From Nicotiana tabacum (Eukaryota > Streptophyta > Magnoliopsida > Solanales > Solanaceae): DNA of 64,000 bases. The position numbers and the translations under genes are program-made. Of this stretch, positions 21,668 through 33,470 are shown piece after piece (the stretch's first letter is position 1; each line of letters opens with the position of its first letter). The stretch lies in NCBI RefSeq assembly GCF_000715075.1, contig NC_134082.1, forward strand, positions 63,265,466 to 63,329,465. Direction: 5' to 3'. Under the pieces are notes generated by a model. It was given only the letters and a program-made list of their open reading frames with translations. It was not told where the DNA came from and searched no databases.

Positions 21668-23254
21668 CTATTTGGTCCCAGAAGGACCTTCCCCAGATTC
21701 GGCATCCTTAGCTCCGTCGAACAGCTTTCCCAGCTCGCGAAGTCCCAGCAATAAATAGGCTCTTGCTAGATGTCCTCCTTCGTTTCCTTCAGCATTTTGG
21801 CAGTCTTCGACCCTTTTGAGAAACTTTCTTTCTTATTCCACTATGCCTCGCTCCAGGTATCTCAATCGCTTGTTGCCACTGACAGCCATATCCTTCCATT
21901 CCTCAATCAGTTTCTAGTTGTTTTCTTATATCTCACGGTGCTCACTTTCGCACTCCCGGATCCTCTTGCGTAGTTGATTGTATTTGACCTATACCTCGGC
22001 CCTTTCATCTATGATCATGTGGCCCCTAGCAAACCCTGGCTGACCCAGACCATCGTGATTATCTTCTAACCAGCCTGAATAGTATGGAGCGCGGCCAGTG
22101 TGGTATCTGTCTGGCTCGATGGTATCTCTCCCCATGACGATCTTGCAGTGCCACATATACTGAGCTTGGTACTTATAAGGACTATCCTCATTATGGAAGT
22201 CAGCCCGGAAATGACTCATCTTGTCGACCTTGGGTATAACTTGCTTCCTACCAGCTTGCCTCATAACCGAGAGAGTGTTGTAAGGGTATGTTCCTCTCGG
22301 GTCGATCAATATCAGGAAATGTGCATCTCTGGATTGGGCGATGAATTCCTCGGTAGGAAACCACTCGAACATCCATTGTACCTGGTCCTCAGTTAGATTG
22401 TCAAATAGCTCTACCCATCCTTTGGCATCTTCTAGCTGAGCGAACATATTGGGCATGCAATTCATTCGCCTCGGATAATGGAAAGAGATATGATCATCCC
22501 ATTCCCTTCGCTGAATCTCTTGTCAATATTCACCCCTTTGGAGATGCTCCATGAGCTAGAGTCGAAGTAGGAAATTGTAGCCTTCAAAGTGTTTGGCTCC
22601 TCGTTGACACTTCTCCAATGCTCGGTATATTTCCGAAATGATCATAGGCACAATGCTGAAGGGTTGCCCCCCAATTCCTTCCATTAGAGTATTAGTTACC
22701 ATAGCCAACCTAGTGTGGATTCTTGCTTTCTTCATTGGAAACACGATCAACCACAGGAAACAAAACATGAATACAAAGACTCTTCAGTGAATGTGCCCCA
22801 ATGATGTGATGGCATACTCGTTAGGATAGGTACGGTAGGATTTTCTATGCTTGTACCTCTCATACATATAGTCAAAAGGGATGTAGGATTATTTCAAACA
22901 TGCCAGTTCTGGGTTCTTCTTCAAACCCATCATTTTGAGGAAGCCCCTGCCCTTACGGTTCTCAAGCATTAACAAACCCGGAGTTTCCCATACTATACCA
23001 GTCAATCCTCCTATCTCTTCTAGAAAGGGTCTCATTTCAATGTACCCGAAGTGGAATACGACCCTCTCACAATCCTAGAACAAAGTAGCAGCTTCTATGA
23101 TCTTGTTGTTGGGGTGGATCTCCAGGAGAAAAGGTAGATTTCCCAAATATTTTCGGACAAGAGCTTGATCACTAGAGTGAAGATCATTCCATAAGCTTAG
23201 TAGTTTTGGGTGGATGTTGGTGACCATGCCGAATCTAGGGACTTTGTGCCTCAT
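21668..23254 (-). pseudogene. O1 ORF1 upstream of gag (Ogre-specific, unknown function)
   Basis: The ATG at 23252-23254 opens MRHKVPRFGMV and the frame, with breaks, reaches a TAG at 21668-21670 after GEGPSGTK. Recognisable blocks are an ICRALEKCQRGAKHFEGYN-like segment (about 22640-22570), MFEWFPTEEFIAQSRDAHF (about 22370) and DTIEPDRYHTGRAPYYSGWL (about 22100). O2 has the same protein at 54854-56438. An extra ORF ahead of gag is a defining trait of Ogre elements; plant databases carry such proteins as domains of unknown function. No catalytic motif is visible, and I do not assign a function. A TTTGTCTTGCAG acceptor-like block lies just before the ATG in both copies. Confidence 0.8.
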
Positions 23255-23925
23255 TTCTGCAAGACAAATAAGGTTGGGCCCTTACCCTCACCAGACTCGA
23301 CTATTTAATACCAGCAATTAGCATGAAGCATTTAGTTCTCCAAATAAATGCACAGAACATGGGGATGTCCGTTTGGGTTTAGGGAAACCCAGTGAACTTT
23401 GGACAAGGCTATCTTAAAGAGTCATTATGCGGACAACATAACTGACTGAGCTAGGTTTGACCATGATGCATGCACGGTTTAAACAAAGTGAGGTTTCTAT
23501 GGGGTTTTATACTGGTACCCTTGAGCGGACAACTCAAAGGGGAAAGGCACGGAACTGTAGACTACACCATTAATCGACTGGTTTTACCGCAAATATGTCT
23601 TTTTTGGATTTAGGGGTAATAATATAAGAAGAGCACAACCACTCATTATAAGCGTTGATATGGTATTTGTTTGGGCACGAGTGGAATATGATGTTGAGCA
23701 TGATTATGCAATAATTAAAAGTATGTTGGCACGTATTTGCACATTAAGAAAGCAATAAATACAGTAGTTTCATAATTTAAAGCAGTAGTAAAGGAAAGAA
23801 ACAAAGAAGACAAGTCAATTTTGCAATTGAAAAGGGAATTGAATGCTTAAAGAAATTAAACAAGTAATTGCCACATAAAGAGGTATAAATTCACAGTAAT
23901 AGTCTGAAATGGTAAAAGCCTAAAG
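23255..23925 (-). other. O1 5' leader
   Basis: Between the primer-binding site and ORF1 there are about 670 bases without a conserved frame, apart from one short frame (24088-23891) that straddles the LTR. The leader ends with a TTTGTCTTGCAG block next to the ORF1 ATG. O2's leader at 54191-54853 aligns along its length. Confidence 0.6.
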
Positions 23926-23943
23926 TCCCCAGCAGAGTCCCAA
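23926..23943 (-). other. O1 primer-binding site
   Basis: The minus strand reads TTGGGACTCTGCTGGGGA directly after the LTR's CAACA end. O2 has TGGGACTCTGCTGGGGAT at the matching place. Ogre elements are known to use tRNA-Arg; compared with the pattern I remember (TGGCGACTC...), a C is absent in both copies. The tRNA identity needs a tRNA comparison. Confidence 0.75.
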
Positions 23944-26900
23944 TGTTGTCGCGCCCTTTTTTTCTCGCGAAATTAGGTTTATGACATTTGTTATGGGACA
24001 ACTCGTTCCTTTTGGGAGCTGGGTTTTGCAATTTTGAAGAGTCGCCACCTAATGATTTAAGATGCATTAGGACACTAATGGGGTTCAATTCTATGTTTAG
24101 ATTGAATAACCAGAGATAGGGTAAGGGCTTGAATTATCCCAAGAGGAAGGTGTTAGGAACCCCTCGGGATCCACTAGTGTGGTTCCCGGCTAGAAAGGTT
24201 ATTGTGAATTTAGCAAATAGACAAGTATGGGCTAAAATATTAGGGGATATAAATGCATAAAAAGAAAGAACAATTAAAAGAAGAGTTTTAAAAAGGAGTT
24301 TTCATATAACGGGAAAGGGGGTCCTAGGTTTATATTTAATATGGATCACATCAATGAAAAGAGGAGATACACATGGTATTAGCGCACCGGTCATCATATC
24401 CATATCTACTCTTCCCACCCCGTTAAGGTATTAAAGCGCGGATTGGTCTCGATTACTATTGCATGCTATTACCCATCCCATTCCTATCAGTCCCGGAGGA
24501 GCTTAGGACTACTATTCCTAAAGGGGAGGGATATTAGGCTGATTGGTTTCAAACGGTAAATATCTAAGGCAACATACAAAACACATACTGCATGTTGTGG
24601 AAAGCATATAAACAGATAAAGGCCCATATACACCTCCTTAAACAAAAGCACATAACTAGCATGACTTGTACATACTTTTTAGGTCAGATTAAAATACTAA
24701 AGACGAGACGAGTTTGATTACTAAAGCAGATTTGTTTATTACATAACTCAGATAAAAAGTCTGAATCAGGCCTGCCTGCTGGTTGTAGCAATTAACAAAG
24801 GCGGATTCAGTTTTTTATGATTATTACTCTAAGGCTTGCCTAAGTGTTTAGATGAGATCCTATAGGCATGATATCTAATTGATTCAGAATGTGGCGAAAA
24901 AGTAATAACTCAAAATAAATTATTTGAAATCCTATAGGCATGCTTGCTAAACCTCGTTAAATAAGGGAATTAGATTATTTAAAACTGATTCAGAATAGAC
25001 TGATCTTAAATTGAACTAGTTTCAGATTCTGCAAGTGATGGTATCTACTATTGTTGATTTTAAACCTTGTGGACATGATATTTAATATTGAATGAGAATG
25101 GAAATGAACCATATTTACTTGGGAATCCTTATAGGCATGATTTCTCTATATTACTGATTTCGATATTATAAACATGACACTTATTTATAGCCGTTTAGAA
25201 CCTAAAGCATGATATCTAAGTGGCATGCAGTATGTAAATAAGTCCTATAGGCAGGTTATCTAGGTGTGACATTGACCATGAAGAAATTGAGATAAACCCT
25301 ACAAAAATGGTGTCTAAAAAATGCATAATTGAACACAAAGAATTTAAAACAGTCCAATAAGCATGCTTTCTACCCTTGAGCATAGATAGTTGCCCAACCC
25401 TTTTCACTAGCCAGCCCCCAAATATTTATTATAAATTATTACAAACTATAAATAATGAATTGCATCAGAAACGTACAAAGAAAAGTTACAACAGAGGAAA
25501 CCTTATTCTTGACTTCCTCTCTGAGTTATGGAATAAACCACCACAAAAATGTCATTGATCCAAAGCCTTTCTCAGGCTTGAGTGTGTCAGAGTTCCCTAA
25601 GGGTCACAAAAGGACCCCGGGCAGTGCTCACACCCATGTTACATAACAAAAACAGGGATGAGTGCAGTGTGGAAATGCTATCCCTTATGTGTCCAAGTTC
25701 AGAGGGAGCTCATGGGTCCCAAGGCAGGGCTCACATAAGGGGGGCAAAACTTAAGTCTAAGAAGATGGTGAAAGTGCAGAAACAGAGTTTCAAGAACTGA
25801 GGGAATAGAGGAGGGAAAGGATGATAGGGATACAACCATTAGCATTTTACAGAGTTAACAATTTCTTACAAAGGGGTCAAGAGATTGGGAGTCCATTGCA
25901 ATGAGCCTATACACTTAGGTATGGGTTATCATTGGGCATGCACAGGAATGGTAAGTACTAATATGCATGTAACCCAATAACAACATATGAGATAAACGTG
26001 GAGGTTATGATCCCAGAGGAATCAGGTTCGGGTCATGCATAGCAATGTCCAATGCTATCATGCCCTAAACCTACCACACGTATTAAACACATTGGGGTAG
26101 GGATTTAGGATTCACAAGTCATGATACATTAATTTAGAATAGGAAAACGGGGAAGTTACAACATGCTTTAATAATGGTACCGGGTTAAATACAAATCGTA
26201 GACAAGCAAGGATGCAAGAAACAGTAAACAAGCATGTTGTTTTTGGTACAGAAGCTTAATTAGAACATACCAGTAAGAAATGCAAATGCAGAGAAAAATA
26301 AGCAAGTTTCCCACAACCTAGCCTTGGCTTTCAGCCGGCTATGTAAGGCAGCAATATAGTAGTAACAGAGAAAAAAGAGAGAGATTTAGTGGAGTGTGTC
26401 TTTGAACTCAAGTGTTTATGCCTTGTGTTCATGTCCTTGAAAGAAAAGAAGTACAAGGTATTTATAGTTTTTGAAAACGAGTAAGAGAGAGGTAATAAGC
26501 TACAAACATGGAAACAATCATGATTCAGAATCAATTACACAAGTGATTGCCTTTAATTAAGGGATCACTTGCTTAACGGGCAGTGACAGGTTCAAAATAA
26601 GGAAGGAAATCAATCTGTCAACAGGCTGACAGTTTCCATAAAAGAAGTAGTAAAACATTAAGTAAGCAATCGAGTCTAGGTATAGAAATACTGTAATTTT
26701 GGAAAGGATTCAGTAAGGCAAAATAGGAAAAGAAATTAGTTAACATTAACAGGTGAGTGAAATCAGAATTTCACAAAGGAAAAGTTTGAAATCAGTCACA
26801 ATTTTGAAGATCCGTCAAAGAAGGAAACTCAACATATAAATAAGGTGCATAAACACTATACATGCGAGGCCAAACCTGTTGGCAAAAGGAAATAACATAC

Positions 26901-28550
26901 AATAGTATCACAAAATTTAGTAGATAGCAGCATTCGAAGCATGATAGTCTAGTAGGTCAAGTCACAATGAAGTAGTAGTGAAGAAAACATAGAATATCAA
27001 AAGCATGTGAAGATCTCAGAGTAGTAGGTGAGGAAAACCCCCTTTCAAAAATTAGGGTTTTGAGCATAATCGAGTTTTAGAGATGATAGAAACCAGATTC
27101 AGAAGAATCACACAAAGGAATAAAAGGTTTTGTAATAAAGAACATCAAATCGGGTCATGCACTTAAACGAACAGTCACAGACTCAAAGCCATATTATTTT
27201 CAACAACAATAGTGTTTTAATAGAGGATAAACAAACAAATCGGACAAAACTCAAGCAAACAAGCATTCATCTAATAAACAGTCAAAAGAAATTAGGGCTT
27301 TTAACATGCAAACTCAGGTAGAAGAACGATATGAGCAAACATAGCAAAACATGTCAAAAATCAGAGAAATGTTTTGAAATAACTTAACAAGAACCCTAAT
27401 CGGAAAGATATGGGGATTTGAAATCAAAGTTTTAAAAAGAAACTTCGAGAAAAATGCTTAGAAGTCCAAAGCAAACATACATCTGAAGCAGATCTAAGAG
27501 AAATCGAAAGAACCTTAGAGGTTAGGGTTTCAGAAGAACCCCAAGTTACGAGAAAGGACTTGAAAACCATCGATCTAAGCAGGAGAGTCAAAAGTCTGAC
27601 TCGAACAGCCATGGCTGGCCGAAGAAAGGTCAGAGACGACCGGAGAATAGTCATCAAGAAAAGACTGGACAAAACCCTTTTACGATCTAGTCATGAGACC
27701 ACAGGAACGAACACGTAGGGGCCATGGGAGGTTGATACAGGTCTCCGGTGACCTTGGAAGGCCATGGATTAGAGCGGATTAGGGTGGCGGTGGCTAGGGT
27801 TTTATGTGGTTGTAAAGAGGATTTGGGAGAGGAGGGGTTTCAGAGGCGACGGATTATGAAGAATGAAAAGGGTTTAGGGTGTCTTTGGGTTTAATTAGGA
27901 AAAGATTAATGGGAGCCGTTGATCCAAACGATCAACGGCTGGGATTAGATGGGAGTCCGGGTGAGTCATTTAAATGGTTTGTGGTTCGGTCTGAATGGGA
28001 ATTGGGTTAGGGTAATTGGGCTTCAAATTGAGTTCAATTGGGGTTCAAAATCGGGCTATAATTGAAATAAAATGGGGCTAACATTTAAATAGCTAATTTT
28101 TCCTATTTGATTTATAAAAAATAGTAAAATAATTTCTAAAAATACATTAAAGGTACTAAAATAATTTATAGTACATAATTATCAAATTTAAAATACTGGA
28201 CTTAATTATTTATAGATATAAACATAATTAAATCTAAAAGAGGCTAACATTGCAGTTACATGTAATTTAGTTTTAAAAATATTAAATAAAATTTGAAGAT
28301 CCAACAAATGAAAAACTTATCTTAGCTATACTTTAGTAAAAATTTGAAGATCCAACAAATGAATCACCAAAAATAATAATTTTGGGAATTATTATTGGTT
28401 TTTTATGAGTAAAATAGGGAAATAAATTGGTTTAAAAATCTTTTAAAAAATAGGAAAAAATGATAAAATATTTGGACATACTTATACATGCATATTTATG
28501 CTATTTTACTTAGTACATAAAAATATACAGGGAAAAATTGGGTATCAACA
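23944..28550 (-). repeat. O1 5' LTR (right copy)
   Basis: It starts TGTTGTCGCG at 23944 and ends GGTATCAACA at 28550, followed by GTCAG. It matches 7743-12373 along its length, with local indels. Near 24301-24345 it has bases not in the left LTR, and it lacks about 25 bases present at 8140-8165. AATTTGAAGATCCAACAAAT occurs twice (28290 and 28341), a duplication absent from the left LTR. Confidence 0.93.
26457..26466 (-). promoter_or_regulatory. TATA box in O1 5' LTR
   Basis: The minus strand reads TATAAATACC, about 2.5 kb upstream of the LTR end in transcription direction. The flanking text (a TTTTCAAAAAC-type block before it, CTTTCAAGGACATG after it) is the same in the left LTR. It is the likely promoter of O1. 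Confidence 0.68.
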
Positions 28551-28555
28551 GTCAG
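28551..28555. repeat. Target-site duplication of O1, right copy (GTCAG)
   Basis: This matches 7738-7742 exactly. A1's LTR continues from here. Confidence 0.93.
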
Positions 28556-28745
28556 CGCTTTTATCTCAGCTTTGAACTTGTACATGTTTAACTCTTTTAT
28601 GAGCTGGTTATGACTTCATTGCTTCATTTTGACCAAACCCTGCAAACAAGCACAGTAAGATAGTTTTTGGGAATACTTTTACACATTTGTTATCCAAAAT
28701 CTAAGCAAAAGAGAGTATAAGATACGCTAGAATCCACTGTTATCA
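28556..28745 (-). repeat. A1 5' LTR, outer fragment
   Basis: This 190-bp piece lies between the O1 duplication and the resumed gag of A2. It ends TATCA on the plus strand, pairing with the TGATCAGC end at 6369. The first bases after it, GTAAG, are the likely target-site duplication of A1; the partner copy would be off the left edge, so this border is inferred from the gag alignment and the terminal motif. Confidence 0.7.
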
Positions 28746-30545
28746 GTAAGGAAACAAATGTTTCTTAGGACGCGCTGAGGTTGAGGCTATTTCCCTTTTC
28801 TCTACGTGGAAAAGCATTGGACTGGTTAGAGAGGTTTCCCAACCACTCCATCCACACTTGGGATGATTTGGCAGAGCGGTTCATTTCAAAATTCTTCTCT
28901 CTGGGACATATGGCAACGCTTCGGGATGTGATTCTTGCTTTCAAGCAAGAACCAAATGAGTCATTGCACAAGATTTGGACAAGATATCGTACCATGGTTA
29001 AAGAGTCCCTGAATAATGATATGACTCAGGCCATGATCCAAAAGAGCTTCTACAGGGGGATTAACACCACTAATCAATGTGTGGTTAACCAACTCATCGG
29101 GGGGAACTTCATGAACACGCCATATGCCGAAGCTTGTGAAATTCTTGATGAGATGGCGGATACTTCTTCGGCATGGCAAGGTAGCGCCAATTTTTTGCAA
29201 GGTGACCTTAATGTTATTCACTTACACAAGGAGCTAAATGATCATGGCCAAGCTATTACCGAGTCGACAACTACCATTAACCAATTGACCAAAGCTCATC
29301 TTCAACAAGTTCAAGGGTTGAAACAAGTGCATGCAATGGAAGGTGTAAATATGATGGTAAAAAAAAGACGGCAACAAGGTCAAGAAATGCAAAGCCGCCC
29401 GAAACAATTTATGAAAGATGATAGTGGTTATGATCAAGGTGATTCATTCAATGAGCAAGATGAAGAAGTTTAATATGTCAATAATTATCAAGGTCAAAGA
29501 AACAATGCTCAAGGGCAAAATCAACAACAATGGAGGTCACAAGGGAACCAAGGTAATTGGAACAACCAAAACCACCAAGGAAATTAGAGTGGTGGCAATC
29601 CTAATCAAGGCAATTGGAACAATCAAGTAAATCAAGAGAATTAGAGTAATCAAGGCAATTGGGGTGGAAATAACCAAGGAGGGTGGAACAATAACAACAA
29701 TCGGGGGTTGGGTTTTCAAAGGCCCCCGATGTTCCAACAACCGAGCAATTTACCTCCTTATCCTTCTCAAGGCCTGAGCTCATCTTCCAATGAGATAGGT
29801 ATAATTGAAAACATGTTTAAACAGATGATGGAGAAGAATGCCGATTCCGATGCTCAATTAGCCTTGCACAACACTTCTATTTGGAATTTGGAGGTTCTAT
29901 TAGGCCACATCTCACAAGCGTTGAACACTCGTCCTAAAGGGGCACTACCTAGTGATATGGTGGTGAACCCAAATGGTGGTAATAATACAGGACATGCTAT
30001 GGCCGTGACACTAGAAGTGGAAAGGGTGGAGATGCAACCACCTCAAATCAAAGAAAGATTGTGGATGAAGATGTTGTGGTTAAAGAAGATGAAATCCCAA
30101 GAAATGTGATTCGAGCTAATGAAGAGGTGAGAATTGATATAGATGAAAGTGTGGAGGAGACGCAAGAAGAGGTGAGAATTGATATAGATGAAAGTGTGGA
30201 GGAAACGCAAGAAGAGGTGAACCCATCTAGAGAACACGTGATTGACAAGCCGGAACCAATAGTGACAAAAGCTAAGGCACTAATGCCAAGGCCCCCTCAT
30301 CCATACCCTCAAAGTCTTGAAAAGCAAAATAGTGAGAACCAATTCAAAAAGTTTATTGATATGATGAAGAGTTTGTCCATAAATATGCCATTGGTTGAGG
30401 CATTGGAACAAATGCCGGGATATGCAAAATTCATAAAAGATTTGGTAACCAAGAAAAGATCAATGAATTGTGAGACCATCAAGATGACTCATCAAGTGAG
30501 TGCTATTGTGAACTCAATGGCTCCGAAATTGAAAGATCTGGCGCT
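28746..30545 (+). pseudogene. A2 gag, 5' end cut off by A1
   Basis: The frame resumes in the middle of gag with a codon run matching A1 (SK.TNVS), a TAG where A1 has Glu, then DALRLRLFPFSLRGKALDWL. The gag domain continues with WDDLAERFISKFFS, FYRGINTTNQC and GGNFMNTPYAEACEIL. A TAA at about 29472 is followed by the Asn/Gln/Gly-rich linker with two TAG codons, FQRPPMFQQP and HNTSIWNLEVLLGH. A one-base loss near 30008 shifts the frame, after which the acidic tail with a 45-bp duplication and KKFIDMMKSLSINMPLVEALEQ is read. It ends at frameshifts near 30540-30560. Confidence 0.88.
30121..30210 (+). repeat. 45-bp in-frame tandem duplication in A2 gag
   Basis: Two copies of a 45-bp unit encode EEVRIDIDESVEETQ in tandem, differing by one base (GAGACG versus GAAACG). 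A1 has only one counterpart (SEVRIDIHDNAVET). The duplication keeps the frame. It is probably replication slippage in the lineage of A2. Confidence 0.9.
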
Positions 30546-31297
30546 TTCACAATACCTTGCGCACTATTGGGATCGCTGATTTTGCCAAATCATTATGTGA
30601 TCTCGGGGCAAGTATCAACTTGATGCCCTACTTGGTGTTCAAAACTTTGGGAATTGGGAAACCAAGACCCACATATATGAGGTTGCAAATGGAAGATCTA
30701 ACAATAAATAGGCCTTTCGGTATTATTGATGACGTATTGGTTAGAGTTGACAAGTTCATCCTCCCAGCAAATTTTGTGATCTTAGATTGTGAAGTGGACT
30801 ATGAGGTGCCTATCATTTTAAGTAGACCTTTCCTTGCTACGGGAAAGGATCTTGTTGATGTGGAAGCCGACGAGCTCACTTTCTGGGTGGGTAACGAAAA
30901 GGTGTTTTTACATGTGTGCAAATCAATGAGGCAACCGAATAATAATGAAGTTTGTTCGTTCATGGATTTGGTTACGGACGTGATTGTTAATGATGCTAAT
31001 GCCACAATGAATGTTGAAGACAAATTGGAAGCAGTTTTGCTAAATCTTGAAGATGATGAGGAGAGTGATGGCTATATGGAGTGTGTAAATGCATTGCAAG
31101 GCATGGGGCCGAACGCTTATGAACCCCGAAAACTATCTTTGGATCTTAAAAACCGGAAGACTCCTCAAACAAAGCCCTCAATCGAGGAGCCTTCTACCTT
31201 GGAGTTAAAGCCATTGACCCCGCATCTCAGGTATGAATTCCTTGGACCTTCTTCTACTTTACCGGTTATCCTTTCTTCTTACTTAACTGACATGTAG
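30546..31297 (+). pseudogene. A2 aspartic protease and linker
   Basis: The domain begins IGIADFAKSLCDLGASINLMPY, with the catalytic Asp in DLGAS. It continues with LQMEDLTINRPFGIIDDVLV, PANFVILDCEVDYEVPIIL and RPFLATGKDLV, the protease C-terminal signature. An acidic linker with LLNLEDDEESDGYMECV and NALQGMGPNAYEPRKLSLDLK leads to a TAG at 31295-31297. A1 has TAG at the identical position. The frame past the TAG stays open into RT. Confidence 0.87.
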
Positions 31298-32240
31298 GTA
31301 CAATCCATATTAGAAGTTCTACAAAAGAGGAAAAGAGCAATCGGATGGTCTTTGGCAGATATCCGAGGCATAAGTCCCTCTTTTTGCATGCACAAGATTA
31401 TTTTGGAAGGGGTTTCCAAACCCTACATTGAACATCAAAGAAGGCTTAATGAAGCAATTCAAGAGGTGGTGAAGAAGAAGATAATAAAGTGGTTAGATAT
31501 CGGGGTTGTTTACCCCATTTCCGATAGCTCGTGGACCTCTCTGGTGCAATATGTCCCACAGAAAGGGGGCATAACTGTGGTAACAAATGACAAGAGTGAA
31601 TTGATCCCAACAAGAACCGTTATTGGGTGGAGAGTGTGCATGGACTATAGGAAACTCAACAAAGTCACTCGGAAAGATCATTTCTCACTTCCATTTCTTG
31701 ACCAAATGCTTGATAGGTTGGCCGAATGTGCTTTTTATTGCTCCCTTGATGGATACTCCAGCTACAATCAAATTCTTATTGCTCTTGAGGATCAAGATAA
31801 GACCACTTTCACATGTCCTTATGGTACTTTCTCATTTTCTAGGATGCCTTTTGGGTTGTGTAATGAACTGGTAACATTTCAGTGGTGTATAATGGCTATT
31901 TTCACCGACATGGTGGAGGACATTCTTGAGGTCTTAATGGATGATTTTTTGTGGTTGGGAATTCATTTGAAGTTTGTTTGAACAATTTGGATAGGGTATT
32001 GGCTAGATGTGAGGAGACAAATTTGGTGTTGAATTGGGAGAAGTGTCACTTCATGGTCGAGGAAGGCATTGTCCTCGCCCATAAAATTTCAAAACATGGT
32101 ATTGAGGTTGACCAAGCCAAAATTGAGGTGATATATAAACTCCCTCCCCCTACATCCGTGAAGGGAGTAAGGAGCTTCTTGGGTCATGGGATTTCTATCA
32201 CCGATTCATCAAGGACTTTTCCAAGGTGGTGAATCCATTA
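31298..32240 (+). pseudogene. A2 reverse transcriptase
   Basis: The order is LADIRGISPSFCMHKI, PISDSSWTSLVQYVPQKGG, RVCMDYRKLNKVTRKDHF, LDGYSSYNQI, RMPFGLCN and the catalytic box, which reads LMDDF, with both Asp retained and the usual Phe changed to Leu. A frameshift follows directly after the box. The thumb goes on in another frame with LNNLDRVLARCEETNLVLNWEKCHFM and KLPPPTSVKGVRSFLGH. It is the same protein as in A1 (2448-3413). It is not functional because of the frameshift and later breaks. Confidence 0.9.
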
Positions 32241-32719
32241 TGCAAACTTATGGAGAAGGATGCCAAGTTTCATTTCAATGAAGATTGTATGAAGGCATTC
32301 GAGTTGGTTAAGTTCAAATTGACTACTACTACTATTATCACCACACCGGATTAGAGCTTGCTTTTTGAGCTCATGTGTGATGCTAGTGATTTGTGGTTGG
32401 AGCGGTGTTGGGCCAAACAATTAACAAAATCTTCCATCTGGTCTACTATGCCAGCAACACCATGAATGATGCCTAAGTGAACTACACAATGACCGAAAAG
32501 GAGTTACTTGCTATAGTTTTTTCCATGGAGAAGTTCCGACCGTATGTGATGGGTACTAAGGTGATTGTTCACACTGACCATATGGCACTTCGGTATTTGA
32601 TGAGCAAGAAAGATTCTAAGGCAAGGTTCATGCGGTGGGTGCTTCTTTTGCAAGAGTTTGATCTAGAAATTCAAGACCGTGAGGGTAGTGAAAATCAAGT
32701 GGCAGACCACTTGTCCTGA
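32241..32719 (+). pseudogene. A2 RNase H
   Basis: The first part (FELMCDASD) lies in a frame that shifts near 32390. The rest is open from 32477 with [40 protein letters not shown] and [21 protein letters not shown]. The end is a TGA where A1-type proteins should have an Arg codon; CGA to TGA is a CpG transition. All three acidic residues can be found, but in two frames. Confidence 0.88.
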
Positions 32720-33470
32720 TTGGAGGAGGAGGGGAGGCCAAATGATGGCCTTAAGATAAATGATTCCTTTCCCGACGAGCAATTGTTAGCCATTTCAATG
32801 ACCAGGATGACGTGGTTCGCCGATCTAGCTAATTATCTTATGAACGGCATTGTACCGAATGAGTTCTCTTCAAACCAAAGGCAGAAGCTCAAATGGGATG
32901 GCTTAGATTATTATTGGGATGAGCCGTATCTTTACCGGATATATACTAATGGTGTGATCCGGCAATGTGTGCCGGAAGAAGAACAAATGGGAATTATTGA
33001 AGCATGCCACTCCTAACCGTATGGTGGTCATCATGGTGGAGCTAGAATGGCTACAAAGGTTTTGACTTGTCAATTCTATTGGCCTACCCTCTAAAAGGAC
33101 TCTAGTGAACTTGTCAAGCATTGTGATGAATGTCAAAGGGCCGGTGGGATTTCTAAGATGAATGAGATTCTCCTTACCACCATTGTAGAGATTGATATCT
33201 TTGATGTTTGGGATATTGATTTCATAGGACCGCTCATAAGCTCTTGTGGGAACACTTACATTTTGGTAGTTTTGGACTGTGTCAAAATGGGTTGAAGCCA
33301 TGGTTTTACCCAATAATGAAGCTAGAAGTGTCGTGGCTTTCTTGAAAAAAAATCTTCACAAGGATTGGTACTCCGAGAGCCATTATTAGTGATAGGGTTC
33401 GCATATTTGCAGTTGAGCTTTTGATACCTTGCTCACAAAGTATGGTCACTCATAAAGTCTCAACCCCTAC
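32720..33470 (+). pseudogene. A2 integrase, N-terminal part
   Basis: After the TGA the protein goes on with [38 protein letters not shown] and the zinc region, with HHGG, FYWPTL and HCDECQRAGG, so its HHCC residues are kept, unlike A1. The core begins FDVWDIDFIGPL, with the first catalytic Asp, then TPRAIISDRVRIF, with the second. TAA and TAG codons interrupt at several points. The gag-only element at 33471 cuts the gene just before the YHPQASRQVEV part, between the second Asp and the Glu. Confidence 0.88.
33466..33470. repeat. Target-site duplication of the gag-only element, left copy (CCTAC)
   Basis: CCTAC precedes TGTTAAG and recurs at 37138-37142 after TGACA. The interrupted integrase reads on across the joined site. 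Confidence 0.9.

Larger units (their letters stand above)
7743..28550 (-). mobile_element. O1: complete Tat/Ogre-type Ty3/gypsy retrotransposon
   Basis: The element is 20,808 bp, with LTRs of 4631 bp (left) and 4607 bp (right) that start TGTTG and end CAACA, flanked by GTCAG. Transcription runs right to left: LTR, primer-binding site, ORF1, gag, protease with G-patch, intron, RT, RNase H, second RNase H, integrase, tandem repeats, polypurine tract, LTR. The size, the extra ORF before gag and the second RNase H are traits of the Ogre branch of the Tat lineage. By eye, about nine bases in ten agree between the LTRs in aligned stretches, so it is not a recent insertion. Every ORF is broken. Confidence 0.93.

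Noticed and set aside
28556..28780. An N-terminal continuation of A2 gag upstream of 28746
   Set aside because: A short apparent match to gag continues upstream, but the bases end in TATCA, pair with the A1 LTR end and fit A1's expected LTR length better.
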